IMG/VR virus record: IMGVR_UViG_3300032294_001909
Location: 1 to 62,170 of that record
Source of the DNA: a virus
DNA: 62,170 nt
Reading direction: 5' to 3' (one strand)
The notes beneath the pieces were generated by a model. That model was not told the origin of the DNA. It saw only the letters and a program-made list of their open reading frames with translations, and searched no databases. The position numbers were made by a program, and so were the translations under genes. Shown here one piece after another: positions 34,850-45,031 of the stretch. Within the stretch, counting starts at the first letter, position 1; each line of letters opens with the position of its first letter.

Positions 34850-36352
34850 ATGGTATATGTAAGCAGAGGAAAGTCTAGCGATTTATTTACCCTTGGTAGC
34901 TCAATCGACTCGGGTCGGGTAATATCTGAGCCCATTTATGAAGCATTGGTCGAGGATGTTATTTTTGATCAGTTCCACCCAGAATATTCTGATGTTGATG
35001 GGTATAACGTTGGTGATATAAAAGTAAGAATTTTTTCTGTTGATAATAGTAGAGACTCCGAATTACTGGATTGGGCGAGTCCAAAAGAAATAACACTTCA
35101 AGAATATCCGCTAAAAGGAGAAATTGTTATTCTCCATAAGATTCTTGGAAAATTCTTTTATTCAAAAAAAATTAACATTACCCATCGATTACAAGAAGCG
35201 GGAATGCTTAATTTAGCGAGCGATTTAAATAATAAATACGCAAAATTAAATTCCGGCGTTAACCCATCTCGCAATAGTGAGATGACAACGAAAGAACATA
35301 GATTTGGTGAATATTTCAAACCGGATTCTAGAGTACGGCAGTTAAAACATTTTGAAGGTGATGTAATACTTCAAGGTAGGATGGGTCAATCGATTAGGTT
35401 TGGCTCAGCTATGATGAGTCTTACAGACGAATCATTAGCACCTAATGTAATTTTGCGAACTGGACAGGGAAAGGACGTTGAGAAGACGGACGCAAGTATA
35501 GACAGCTTATACGGTTTAATTTTGGAGGACGTAAACAAGGATGCATCTTCTATATGGATGACCTCTGATCAAACCGTTCCATTTGAACCGGCAACAGTAA
35601 GCGCTGGCTCGTTTTCTCGCTCCATAAACAACTTTCCACAAACGTTTAATGGCGCACAGTTGATCGCTAATTCTGATAGATTAATTTTAAACTCTAAACG
35701 TAATGAAATATTGTTGTTTTCTAAGAAAGGTATACATTTAAATAGTTTTGACGATGCAACGATAGATACTGACAATGATGTCATATTAACCGCTAACATT
35801 GACGTTTTAATTAGGTCGGGAAATAATATTCAACACACTGCGGATCTTGATTATGCTATAAATGCGGGCAGTGATTTTATATCTATAGTAAAAGAAAAGA
35901 CTTCATTTATATCAGATAAAATTCACTTGGGAAGTGTGGAGAACACCGATGAGCCAATGGTTGGTGGAACTAGTATATCAATATTTCTTGCTAGATTGAT
36001 AATGACATTAATGGGAATTCCTACGACTATACAAACTCAGACCCAAGCTAATTCTAGAATTTCTATACCTAGAACTATAACACCCGGTATTGCAACGAAT
36101 ACACACGTTATAACACCAACTGGGCCGGGGTTACTGTCTCCACAAATTGTTACTGCATTGACTAAATTGTATAATGAGTTGGCTACCGGTACGTTTGCCA
36201 AAGCGCCGTTCAATAGCGAAGATAACTTTGTAATGCTGCAAAACGAAACGCCTGAGTTAGAGCTAAATGAATTTGAGTCTGGTGAAAATTTAATACCTGA
36301 TGCCCCTGAATGGGATTACACTGCACCGTACTATGAAATTGCGGATAAATAA
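34850..36352 (+). CDS. Baseplate central spike, gp5-like without lysozyme
   Basis: 500 residues. N-terminal OB-like part (VEDVIFDQFHPEYSDVDGYNVGDIKVRIFSV), a middle with HFEGDVILQGRMGQSIRFG and a beta-helix-like repeat region (TIDTDNDVILTANIDVLIRSGNNIQH). T4 gp5 has a lysozyme domain between OB and helix; it is absent here, and separate murein hydrolases are encoded next door. Identification is by architecture and position. Confidence 0.72.
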   Translation: MVYVSRGKSSDLFTLGSSIDSGRVISEPIYEALVEDVIFDQFHPEYSDVDGYNVGDIKVRIFSVDNSRDSELLDWASPKEITLQEYPLKGEIVILHKILGKFFYSKKINITHRLQEAGMLNLASDLNNKYAKLNSGVNPSRNSEMTTKEHRFGEYFKPDSRVRQLKHFEGDVILQGRMGQSIRFGSAMMSLTDESLAPNVILRTGQGKDVEKTDASIDSLYGLILEDVNKDASSIWMTSDQTVPFEPATVSAGSFSRSINNFPQTFNGAQLIANSDRLILNSKRNEILLFSKKGIHLNSFDDATIDTDNDVILTANIDVLIRSGNNIQHTADLDYAINAGSDFISIVKEKTSFISDKIHLGSVENTDEPMVGGTSISIFLARLIMTLMGIPTTIQTQTQANSRISIPRTITPGIATNTHVITPTGPGLLSPQIVTALTKLYNELATGTFAKAPFNSEDNFVMLQNETPELELNEFESGENLIPDAPEWDYTAPYYEIADK

Positions 36353-36355
36353 TAC

Positions 36356-37492
36356 ATGATAGACCCAATTAAACAAGCAATAGCTGTAGCTAAAAATCCA
36401 ATCGATCCATTACCGGAAAATATACCGGATATACTAGATGACGTTCAGAAAAAGGTAAATTCAAAAAATAAGTTACCGGTGATGAAAAATCAGCGATTAA
36501 CTGCTGCACAAAAAAAAGCTAAAGCACAAAAAAAGCTTGCCGAAAAAAAAGAAAAGGCGTTAAAGGCAAAAAACGAAGCAATTAAAAATGCAAAAAAATC
36601 AGCAAAAAGCAAAGCTACGGGTGCAGTAACAAAAGCGGTATCGTCTATACCAAAACCACCAATAAAATCAGAAAAGGTGCTGTCTTCAATCGCAGTGGCA
36701 AAGCAAGTAAAACAAGCGGCGGCGGAAAGAAAAGCGGCAACGATACAAAATATACAGACAAATTCTAGACTATTTAAATTTCCTATGAAAGCTCCTACAG
36801 GGCTTGGTCTTGCGTTACCGTTGGTAGCGAATTCGGTTTCTGCTATTAAAAAAATCAACATCAAGGATTTGTTTAAGACTAGAGACATTTCTCCAACCGT
36901 GTCACTTAAAGATAAATACTGTAATACATTTTCAAATAAAAATGCCAGAACTTTGTGTAAATTTGCATATGATCAAGGAATAACTGAAGTAAAAGAACTG
37001 GCACAGTTTATGGCACAGACTAAAGTGGAATCTTCTACTTTTTCTAGGCTACAGGAAGGATTGTATTATACAACGGTGAGTAATTTGTTAAGTACTTTTG
37101 GAAGTACGTTAAGAACACCTGATGTAGCGGCTAGATTTCTTAAAAATCCAATTTCGTTAGCAAATTTTGTATACGCGAGATCAAACGGAAATAGATTTCC
37201 GGGTGATGGATATAAATTTAGAGGAAGAGGATTTATCCAACTCACCGGTAGAGAGTTATATGATGATTTTGGTTCTTTTATTGGAAAAAATGTAATTGAC
37301 AATCCAGACTATTTATCTACATTGCAAGGTGCATTGGAATCGTCTGTGTGGTACTGGAAAACGAGAGTAAAGTCTAGGATAACTTCATTTGAAGATACGC
37401 GAGCAGTAACGGCCACCATAAATCCAGCACTTAAAAAATTATTAGAAAGACAAGCTTCGTATGAAACAATATATCAATCATTTCAATTTTAG
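36356..37492 (+). CDS. Tail lysozyme, GH19-like domain
   Basis: 378 residues. A Lys/Ala-rich coiled N-terminal half (QKKAKAQKKLAEKKEKALKA) is followed by a C-terminal glycoside hydrolase family 19-like domain: LAQFMAQTKVESSTFSRLQEG (catalytic Glu) and FRGRGFIQLTGRELYDDFG. It cleaves peptidoglycan. Its position directly after the spike suggests it is virion-borne and replaces the missing gp5 lysozyme domain (inference). Confidence 0.85.
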   Translation: MIDPIKQAIAVAKNPIDPLPENIPDILDDVQKKVNSKNKLPVMKNQRLTAAQKKAKAQKKLAEKKEKALKAKNEAIKNAKKSAKSKATGAVTKAVSSIPKPPIKSEKVLSSIAVAKQVKQAAAERKAATIQNIQTNSRLFKFPMKAPTGLGLALPLVANSVSAIKKINIKDLFKTRDISPTVSLKDKYCNTFSNKNARTLCKFAYDQGITEVKELAQFMAQTKVESSTFSRLQEGLYYTTVSNLLSTFGSTLRTPDVAARFLKNPISLANFVYARSNGNRFPGDGYKFRGRGFIQLTGRELYDDFGSFIGKNVIDNPDYLSTLQGALESSVWYWKTRVKSRITSFEDTRAVTATINPALKKLLERQASYETIYQSFQF

Positions 37493-37507
37493 GATAGGAG
37501 CGTTAGT

Positions 37508-37852
37508 ATGGATAAGCAGCTATTAAAAGCGTATGTTAGAACTCTAGTGGAAGATGAAATTAGACGGGTGTTACCGGAGATTTTAGGAGAAGCTATTAGT
37601 GAACTAAAGCAACTAAAAGAAAATACTACTGTCGCTCACGCTCCTGCTCAACCACAAAAACCAAAGGTAGATAGGGCAAAGCTTGCTCAAATGATGGGGC
37701 TTGATTATGACGGAACTACTTTAATGGCAACTTCTACTGATGCAATTAAAACGAGATTACCAGAGAACGCACCAATTGATGTAGATAAAAAGGTACTTGA
37801 TGCAATTACTAAAAATTACTCGCAAGAAATGAAAAAGTGGGGTATAATTTAA
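37508..37852 (+). CDS. Hypothetical baseplate-operon protein
   Basis: 114 residues: acidic helical N-terminus (LEDEIRRVLPEILGEAISELKQL has an amphipathic pattern), a Pro/Ala linker, then KLAQMMGLDYDGTTLMATST. Not recognised. Confidence 0.68.
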   Translation: MDKQLLKAYVRTLVEDEIRRVLPEILGEAISELKQLKENTTVAHAPAQPQKPKVDRAKLAQMMGLDYDGTTLMATSTDAIKTRLPENAPIDVDKKVLDAITKNYSQEMKKWGII

Positions 37853-37860
37853 ACTAATAT

Positions 37861-38241
37861 ATGACACAGGCAATAGGCATAACGCTTCCCCTTGGAATGG
37901 GAAATTCTGGATATTTCCAGCAATCGTATGATTCATTAACTCAAATCAAGTCAAATTTTATAAATCTGATACTTACTAGAAAGGGAGAGCGTGTGCATCA
38001 ACCTGACTTTGGTTGTGATATTCACAAGTATTTGTTTGAGAATTTGACTCCCTCTACGATAGACGGTGCTAAGCGGTCTGTGTTAGACGCTGTAGAAAGA
38101 TGGATGCCCTTTTTAGAATTGATTCAATTCGATTTAGGACAATCTAACGATGATATTGACAGAAATAGGCTTAGGCTATATGTTGGGTATAGACTTAAAA
38201 AAAATTTAAATATACGAGATGCTATTATCTTGACGTTTTAG
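37861..38241 (+). CDS. Baseplate wedge protein gp25
   Basis: 126 residues. TRKGERVHQPDFGCDIHKYLFENL and RWMPFLELIQF are signatures of the gp25/GpW-type wedge protein. It initiates sheath assembly at the baseplate in T4 and related contractile machines. Confidence 0.92.
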   Translation: MTQAIGITLPLGMGNSGYFQQSYDSLTQIKSNFINLILTRKGERVHQPDFGCDIHKYLFENLTPSTIDGAKRSVLDAVERWMPFLELIQFDLGQSNDDIDRNRLRLYVGYRLKKNLNIRDAIILTF

Positions 38242-38251
38242 GAGAGTTTAA

Positions 38252-40237
38252 ATGGCGGTAAGTCAATCTATTACAAAAAAATTTAATCCAGCATATAAAG
38301 ACGTAAATTATCTTGCAAAAAATTTCACTGATTTTAGGCAAAATTTAATTGAGTTTGCTAAGGTTTATTTTCCAAATACATATAGTGATTTTAACGAAGC
38401 ATCTCCGGGTATGATGTTTATTGAAATGGCCGCGTATATTGGAGATGTGCTTTCGTTTTACGTAGACAATCAATTTAAAGAAAATTTATTATTATTTGCA
38501 AACGAAAGAAAAAATATAATAGCAATTTCACAGGCGCTGGGGTATAAACCAAAACTAACCTCTGCTGCCACAGTAGAAGCTCTTATTTATCAGATGGTAC
38601 CCGCACTAGGGTCGTCACAAAATTATGAACCAGACGGTAGATTTTTCTTGAAGGTATTAACCAACTCTAAGTTTTCTACTAGCTCACCTCCTGTACAAAT
38701 TTTTAGATCATCGGGAGATGTTGATTTTTCTGATCCAACCGATAGAGACATACGAGTACTTGCGAGAGACGTAAACAACGCTCCGACGATGTACGTTGCG
38801 TCCAAGAAAATAAAGCTAATTTCAGCCGATACCAGAACCACGACTTTTACAATAGGATCTGCTCAAAAATTCTTAACGTTAGAAATTCCAGATGCAAATA
38901 TTATTGCAATTCAATCCGTGGTTGATTCTGATAATAATGTATGGGAAGAAGTTGATTATTTGGGGCAAGATTTGATTGTAGAAGATAGAGATTTAATGAC
39001 TAGAGACAACGACGGCTTTGTTCAGGCACAAACTCTTCCTACTGGATCTTTGCCTCCGTCTAAGTTAGCGGTGTTTAGAAAAAAACCAAGACGATTTGTC
39101 ACTAGAATAAATACAGATTTAAAAATGGAACTCTGGTTTGGATCTGGTACAGCAGATTTAACCGATGAATTGTTAACCTTAAATACCACTCAAATAGCAA
39201 ACTCTAAGTATAACCAGACGGTGGCTAACACTACGATAGACCCATCAGATTTTATATCATCTGATACCTTTGGAGTTTCCCCGGCAAATACGGTATTGAC
39301 CGTCACATATCTAGTAGGAGGTGGTATAGAATCAAATGTACCATCTAACTCTATTACTCGGGTAGATCTTCCAATCGTAGCCAATAATGCAAGCGATTAT
39401 GCACCGGTAGAACAAAATTTGTTTGCTCAAGTTGTATCTAGTATAGCTATAAAAAACGAAGAACCGGCTAGGGGTGGCGGAAGCGTAGAAACTCCCGAAG
39501 AAATGCGACAAAATGCATTAGCGTTTTTCAATGCACAAAATAGAGTAGTTACTGATAAAGATTATTTGGTAAGAACGCTGGCAATGCCGTCGAAATTTGG
39601 TAAGGTTGCTAAGGCATTTGTTGTTAGAGATGAGCAAATAAATGCTATAGGGGAACAAAATCCGGCAAATTTAGTAGTAAATAATGACGAGAATCCGTTT
39701 AATAATAGAACGTTCGTATTAGATCCGGTAAATCCAAATTCTATTAATTTATATGTACTGGGCTATAATTCAACCAAAAAACTTTCACCGTTGAATACCC
39801 TAGTTAAGAAAAACTTGGCTAAATATTTGGAACAATATCGATTATTAACGGATGATGTAAACATTTTAGATGCGTTTGTCGTAAATATAGGAGTTGAATT
39901 TCATATAGTAGTTTATCGAAATTATAATATGAATGACGTATTAGCCCGATCTATAGACGCGATTAAAGAATTTTTCGATATAGATAAGTGGCAAATAAAT
40001 CAACCAATCATACTAAATGATTTGCGTTTAACGATAGGTTCGGTTGAAGGGGTGCAAACCGTAACGTCAGTGAATGTATTCAACAAATACCGCTTTAAAG
40101 ACGGCAGTGACTATTTTGAATATAGATATCCAATAGACGAAGCTACTGAAGATGATGTGATATATCCTTCACTAGACCCGTGCATTTTTGAAATACGATA
40201 TCCAGAAACGGATATAATAGGATTTGCTAGACAATAA
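38252..40237 (+). CDS. Baseplate wedge protein gp6
   Basis: 661 residues. The N-terminal block FTDFRQNLIEFAKVYFPNTYSDF, then EMAAYIGDVLSFYVDNQFKENLL, and the central ARGGGSVETPEEMRQNALAFFNAQNRVVT correspond to T4 gp6/GpJ. It forms the ring connecting the wedges. It follows gp25 by 10 bp, the standard order. Confidence 0.92.
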   Translation: MAVSQSITKKFNPAYKDVNYLAKNFTDFRQNLIEFAKVYFPNTYSDFNEASPGMMFIEMAAYIGDVLSFYVDNQFKENLLLFANERKNIIAISQALGYKPKLTSAATVEALIYQMVPALGSSQNYEPDGRFFLKVLTNSKFSTSSPPVQIFRSSGDVDFSDPTDRDIRVLARDVNNAPTMYVASKKIKLISADTRTTTFTIGSAQKFLTLEIPDANIIAIQSVVDSDNNVWEEVDYLGQDLIVEDRDLMTRDNDGFVQAQTLPTGSLPPSKLAVFRKKPRRFVTRINTDLKMELWFGSGTADLTDELLTLNTTQIANSKYNQTVANTTIDPSDFISSDTFGVSPANTVLTVTYLVGGGIESNVPSNSITRVDLPIVANNASDYAPVEQNLFAQVVSSIAIKNEEPARGGGSVETPEEMRQNALAFFNAQNRVVTDKDYLVRTLAMPSKFGKVAKAFVVRDEQINAIGEQNPANLVVNNDENPFNNRTFVLDPVNPNSINLYVLGYNSTKKLSPLNTLVKKNLAKYLEQYRLLTDDVNILDAFVVNIGVEFHIVVYRNYNMNDVLARSIDAIKEFFDIDKWQINQPIILNDLRLTIGSVEGVQTVTSVNVFNKYRFKDGSDYFEYRYPIDEATEDDVIYPSLDPCIFEIRYPETDIIGFARQ

Positions 40238-40250
40238 CGCGAGATAATTT

Positions 40251-41294
40251 ATGAGAACGTTTATTCCTATAAAAGAAGATGCTTCCATCTATCAACGATA
40301 TCCATTAACAAATACTGGGTTGGATGAAGTTTTAGAAGTTGGTAAGGTAGTAAAGTCAACTGACGGTGATGCTATGTATGCGTCTGGTTCGGCAAGAATT
40401 TTGTTAAACATTGACATCCCATCGGAAAATCAATACCCTACAAATTCTCTCTATTACTTAAACTTAAAAATAGCAAACGCAAAGAACGTTAATAGATATC
40501 AAACGTTGGAAGTGTACCCCGTTTCAAGAAGTTGGGTTGAAGGCAGCGGATATTTTTATCAAGATACTCAAAACTCGGAAGACGGTGTTACGTGGACTAC
40601 ATACAATGCTACTTCAAATTGGAATTCTCCGGGCGGTAATTTCGTAACATCTACCTCTTCGTTATATGAAATGTCATCCGTTCCTATTACGGACGTTAAA
40701 ATTAATGTCACTAACATAATTTCTTCCGTCGTAAGAGGAATTAACACAACTCCGTGGAATGGATTGATTATTAAATTTCCAACCGCTGACGAAGCAAATA
40801 GTAAAAATAAGGGAAATATAAAGTTCTTTTCTAGCAATACCCATACGATATTTGCGCCGAAATTAGAGGTTCTGTATCCGTCACAGGTATTTTCTACTGG
40901 AAGCTTAAAGCCGATTCCAAACGGTAACGTCACGGTTATACCAAAAAATTTAAAAGAATCGTACACGATTGGTGAAATAGATAAGGTATATTTGATAGTA
41001 CGAGATCCATTTCCAGATAAAAGATTTGACGCAGCGCAAAGATACAGATCAATGTATTATCTTCCATCTTCATCGTATTTTAGAATAACAGATCAAGTGT
41101 CTGGTGTTGTTGTCTATGAGTTTGATCAATATTCTTCCATTAACTGCGATTCGTCTGGCTCATATATAACACTAGACACAACCTCATTAGATATAGATCG
41201 TTATTATACAATTGATTTGAAAATAAATAAGAATGGACTGGTGTTTTTTCCCGAGTTTAATTATTCGTTTAAGGTAGATAACGATGGCTACTGA
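40251..41294 (+). CDS. DNRLRE-like beta-rich structural protein
   Basis: 347 residues. It starts TFIPIKEDASIYQRYPLTNTGLDEVLEVGK and continues ARILLNIDIPSENQY...LKIANAKNV, the pattern of DNRLRE-type beta sandwiches, then a second beta domain. A baseplate or fibre structural protein by position. Confidence 0.7.
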   Translation: MRTFIPIKEDASIYQRYPLTNTGLDEVLEVGKVVKSTDGDAMYASGSARILLNIDIPSENQYPTNSLYYLNLKIANAKNVNRYQTLEVYPVSRSWVEGSGYFYQDTQNSEDGVTWTTYNATSNWNSPGGNFVTSTSSLYEMSSVPITDVKINVTNIISSVVRGINTTPWNGLIIKFPTADEANSKNKGNIKFFSSNTHTIFAPKLEVLYPSQVFSTGSLKPIPNGNVTVIPKNLKESYTIGEIDKVYLIVRDPFPDKRFDAAQRYRSMYYLPSSSYFRITDQVSGVVVYEFDQYSSINCDSSGSYITLDTTSLDIDRYYTIDLKINKNGLVFFPEFNYSFKVDNDGY

Positions 41295-41661
41295 TATCTT
41301 AAAAACATATATTCCAAAATTTTTAGTTGAATTAAATAGGCAAAATGAAGACATTATAACGGTAACTACAAACTACTTTTCGCCTAGTGGAGATGCGTAC
41401 CAATTAGATAAACGCGCCGTTTCTCCGATTGTAATACAAACTACACAGTCGTTATCTGAACTTAAACCTGAAATATCAACGGTGTATCCTTTTCGGGCGC
41501 CGGTAAAGTTAGATTATGATAATTCAACTTTATTACAGGTTCCTAGCGTAGATACTGTACCTACTTCGTCGCAAGATTATTATGTTCCTATTTATTTTGA
41601 GCGATATAAGCAAGACGTTGTTTTACTAATAGATAAAGAATTTACAGAGCTAACTGTATAA
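41284..41661 (+). CDS. Baseplate-region structural protein
   Basis: 125 residues, overlapping the previous gene by 11 bp. Beta-rich, no motif recognised. Its conserved place between DNRLRE-like and helical structural genes suggests a baseplate component. Confidence 0.65.
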   Translation: MATDILKTYIPKFLVELNRQNEDIITVTTNYFSPSGDAYQLDKRAVSPIVIQTTQSLSELKPEISTVYPFRAPVKLDYDNSTLLQVPSVDTVPTSSQDYYVPIYFERYKQDVVLLIDKEFTELTV

Positions 41662-41664
41662 CAT

Positions 41665-42504
41665 ATGCCAAACCAGTCTAATTTTAGGAGTGATGTTACA
41701 ACCGCGACCTCGGGTAGATACACTGCATCTAGGATAGTCAGTGTAGATGATAACTTTATATTAAATGAAGAACTTCCTGCTAGTTTTGGGTTCGACAATG
41801 AAGACAATATCGAAATTCATTTTTACTCTATCCCTGACAATGAGTTGATCTTAAGTACGGTCGTTAACATAAACGATGGTATGTTGAAATCTCATATAGT
41901 GTCGTATGTAGACGATACGTTTAAAAACTACATTAGAATTGATTTTACAAAATTGTTTATTGATAAAAATTTAATTTTAGCACCAAACGATTACCTTGTC
42001 ACGTTAAACTTTTTTTCTGATGAAATCGGATCGTATGATGACAGAATTTTAACGTTGCAAACTATATCTCCATCTAGAACTGAAGTTGAGTTAATTTTCA
42101 ATAATATCACAGATGAAGTGGCACGTGAAACTGCACTAAAATCTCTAAAAGAATTTATTGAGCCAGCATTTAACAAGCCAGACGCTGTTGGTGTTGCTGA
42201 GAAAATATTTACGGCGGGAGTTGTGTCCGGCGATGACGAAGAGGGCATCACCAGTAATGTAATCGCGCAATCATTTGCTCCTACTGTTATAAATCAGATG
42301 GACAATTTAGCGTTATACGACACGTTCCAGATTCAATTAAACAATTTTTTGTTAGAACTGTTTACTTTTATACGAGAAGAAATAATTATAAAAGGAGACG
42401 ACCGCATTCAGAGAGATGAATTTGAGGCTATTATTAGATCCACTGTATTGGATAAGATAAAAGAACTTCAAAAAATAGTAGATTCTAGAATTAAGATAAC
42501 ATAA
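41665..42504 (+). CDS. Baseplate-region structural protein
   Basis: 279 residues. N-terminal beta part, then a helical C-terminal half (ITDEVARETALKSLKEFIEPAF and NFLLELFTFIREEIIIKGDDRI). Not recognised. Tightly packed in the late operon. Confidence 0.68.
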   Translation: MPNQSNFRSDVTTATSGRYTASRIVSVDDNFILNEELPASFGFDNEDNIEIHFYSIPDNELILSTVVNINDGMLKSHIVSYVDDTFKNYIRIDFTKLFIDKNLILAPNDYLVTLNFFSDEIGSYDDRILTLQTISPSRTEVELIFNNITDEVARETALKSLKEFIEPAFNKPDAVGVAEKIFTAGVVSGDDEEGITSNVIAQSFAPTVINQMDNLALYDTFQIQLNNFLLELFTFIREEIIIKGDDRIQRDEFEAIIRSTVLDKIKELQKIVDSRIKIT

Positions 42505-42517
42505 CAAGGACTTAAAT

Positions 42518-42985
42518 ATGGCACGGCAAACGTCTGTACAAGTAACAATAAATAATCCACAACAAGGAAGCGTCGAGCTTCAAGCCGGTACTTCTCTTGG
42601 TGATAGAGGTAGAACGGTTACCCTAAAAGCCATACCTGCACCGGGATATAAGTTTAGTCAGTGGCAAATTGCTGAATATGGATTGCAGCAGTATGCCGGA
42701 AATTTTATAGCGCGGTATTCAACGCCACAAGAAGTTTGTGCGGGGGCAAGTAGCGAAACTCCAATTGGGGATATATTTTTCATAAGTCAAATTGATGGAA
42801 AATTATATACATCCGCTGAAGGAGACGCCGAAGTGCCAGATGGCCTGTGGTATGTAGGTAATTTCAGATATATCCCAGTACAAGGCGGCGTTCCTCTACA
42901 ACCGGTGGTATGTCAATCTGGCTTAGGGGGCACGGGTGACGGGTCGGGTGGTGGTGATACTGGAACTCTTGTTCCTCAACTTTAA
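42518..42985 (+). CDS. InlB-repeat-like fibre protein, N-terminal part
   Basis: 155 residues. VELQAGTSLGDRGRTVTLKAIPAPGYKFSQWQI matches the first half of an InlB-type B repeat, and the C-terminus is Gly-rich. The second half of such a repeat (ITVSNDLVVTAIFEP) opens the next ORF 11 bp downstream in the -1 frame, so the module appears split between two proteins. Confidence 0.65.
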   Translation: MARQTSVQVTINNPQQGSVELQAGTSLGDRGRTVTLKAIPAPGYKFSQWQIAEYGLQQYAGNFIARYSTPQEVCAGASSETPIGDIFFISQIDGKLYTSAEGDAEVPDGLWYVGNFRYIPVQGGVPLQPVVCQSGLGGTGDGSGGGDTGTLVPQL

Positions 42986-42996
42986 CAACTGATACA

Positions 42997-45030
42997 ATGA
43001 GCACGGTATTTAATTCTAATCCATTAAGCATTACGGTTTCTAATGATTTAGTTGTAACAGCTATTTTTGAACCGGATGATGCTAGTAATACACAAGTCAT
43101 AGATAAAGTTTTTATTTCTACGGGAGGGCAAGACGTATCCGAAATTGTTCTTCAGCTAGGGCAATCCGTAGATGTTTATGTAACTGCGATTGATAAAGAA
43201 GGCAACGCAATTACACAAGCTAACTCTATGGAGTGGGCTAGTACGACACCATCTGTAGCCGATTTTACCGTTGTAGGTGCTGCGTTTAACAATGGTATAT
43301 CATTTGCAACGCTTCGTGCTACTGCTAACGGGGTTTCTGTAATCCAAGCTTCATTAGATAACGTGCCCTCTAATGCCATAACTGTTAAAGTAGGAACACC
43401 ATCAATACAGATAACACCATCTGCGGTTGAAGTGGCAAAAAATACCACGGCGCAACTATCTGCGGTGTACAGAACAGAAGCCGGTGATATAGATAACAGT
43501 AAAGGTATAACATGGGAATCTTCTGCCCCCGCAATCGCCACAGTAACTCAAAATGGATTAGTAACTGGTATAAATACGGGAGACGTAACTGTTACCGCTA
43601 CTGCTAACGGTCTCGTTTCTTCTGCAAACATTACAGTTACTGCACCCTCGGCAGTTTCATTAGAAATTACTCCGCTAGAAAGCGAAATTTTCGTTGGAAA
43701 AGAAACTACATTTACTGCGATAGTAACAGATGCGGCGGGTAATATATTACCAAATAGAAAAATCTCGTGGAGCACTGCAAATGTAGATATAGTAAACCTT
43801 GATACTAGAACTGCTACTGTAGAAGGAAACGCAGTTACGTTATCCTCGTTGTCTTCTGGACTGATTACCGTTACTGGGCTAAAAGTCGGTGAAACATCAA
43901 TTCGAGCCCAAGATGTTACTAATTCGTCTACAATAGACACTGCAATAGCAAATTTTGCATTTGTAACAGTTAAACGTCTTCCATTTACTATACAACTTTC
44001 CCCCGAAAATTCCACTATTTTCGTAAGTAATACTCAACAATTGATCGCAACCATACTAGATGAAGAAGGGAGCGCTCAAACATACGCCATAGAACGATGG
44101 GAAACTTCAAATCCCTCAATAGCATCGGTAAGTGCCACCGGCCTAGTTACGGGAATCTCTGCCGGAACTGTTTCGGTGCGAGCTTTTATTGGAAATACTT
44201 TTGGGGAAGCAACGGTAACGGTTTCTGCTCAGGCTACTCCTGACATAGCTAGTATTTCAGTAGTTCCAAAAAATTCAACTATAAATGTTAACCAAGATAG
44301 AACGCTATCTGCAATAGTTCTAGACACTCAAGGAAATACGGTATCCAGAGTACTTCAGTGGGTTAGTGACAGTCCAACAATAGCCACAGTTGATGTTAAT
44401 GGAAAGGTATTAGGGATATCTAGCGGTCAAGCGGTTATTACAGCGAAGGTACGCAAAAACAACAACGAAGAACTCACGGATACTGCAAATGTGATAGTGG
44501 TAGCCGTTTCGGCGTCTCCTACTCCAACTCCATCTCCTTCGCCAACGCCACGGGCTAGTGAAGTTCCAACTCCTTCTCCAACACCAACTCCACAGCCAAG
44601 CGCAGTGCTATGGAGAGATTGTGCCTCGGGAAATCTTAATCAAGGAACTCCTCCGAATGGATATATACAGGCAATATATATTGGAGCGGGCGGTGGCTTT
44701 TGCTGGGAACCTTCTACTACGGTTGGGTTCAATCCGTCGTTGGCACAAGCTCTTGAGTTTGAATATCAACGAGGGTCATCGTTATACCCACAACCTAAAA
44801 CCGTAACTGCTACAAATCCATCATACGCTAAATCGTATAGAATTTCTCTTACCACGAATAGTGGAATTGCGTTTTTATTAGGAAACAATGCGTCAAATGG
44901 AACACTTTCGTTTAATTTAGGCCCTAGACAAAACATCTCGTTTGTTATTAATGTATCACCCGAATTATTGGATATTTTAGGTGACGGTAGATCCTCAATA
45001 AACTTAACGGTTTCCATCGAAGATTTATAA
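42997..45030 (+). CDS. Adhesin with five bacterial Ig-like (BIG2) domains
   Basis: 677 residues. Five BIG2-type repeats with the landmarks W-S/T-S-x-P-x-I/V-A and G-x-V-T-G-I-x-x-G occupy about residues 30-500. A Pro/Thr/Ser linker (SPTPTPSPSPTP...) and a C-terminal beta domain of about 150 residues follow. Such displays bind cell surfaces weakly. No SD precedes its ATG, so it depends on translation of the upstream ORF. Confidence 0.82.
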   Translation: MSTVFNSNPLSITVSNDLVVTAIFEPDDASNTQVIDKVFISTGGQDVSEIVLQLGQSVDVYVTAIDKEGNAITQANSMEWASTTPSVADFTVVGAAFNNGISFATLRATANGVSVIQASLDNVPSNAITVKVGTPSIQITPSAVEVAKNTTAQLSAVYRTEAGDIDNSKGITWESSAPAIATVTQNGLVTGINTGDVTVTATANGLVSSANITVTAPSAVSLEITPLESEIFVGKETTFTAIVTDAAGNILPNRKISWSTANVDIVNLDTRTATVEGNAVTLSSLSSGLITVTGLKVGETSIRAQDVTNSSTIDTAIANFAFVTVKRLPFTIQLSPENSTIFVSNTQQLIATILDEEGSAQTYAIERWETSNPSIASVSATGLVTGISAGTVSVRAFIGNTFGEATVTVSAQATPDIASISVVPKNSTINVNQDRTLSAIVLDTQGNTVSRVLQWVSDSPTIATVDVNGKVLGISSGQAVITAKVRKNNNEELTDTANVIVVAVSASPTPTPSPSPTPRASEVPTPSPTPTPQPSAVLWRDCASGNLNQGTPPNGYIQAIYIGAGGGFCWEPSTTVGFNPSLAQALEFEYQRGSSLYPQPKTVTATNPSYAKSYRISLTTNSGIAFLLGNNASNGTLSFNLGPRQNISFVINVSPELLDILGDGRSSINLTVSIEDL

Positions 45031-45031
45031 T

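Noticed and set aside
42950-42990. Programmed frameshift joining the InlB-like ORF and the BIG2 adhesin
   Set aside because: The frames overlap for about 30 nt, but there is no X XXY YYZ heptamer and no clear downstream stem.
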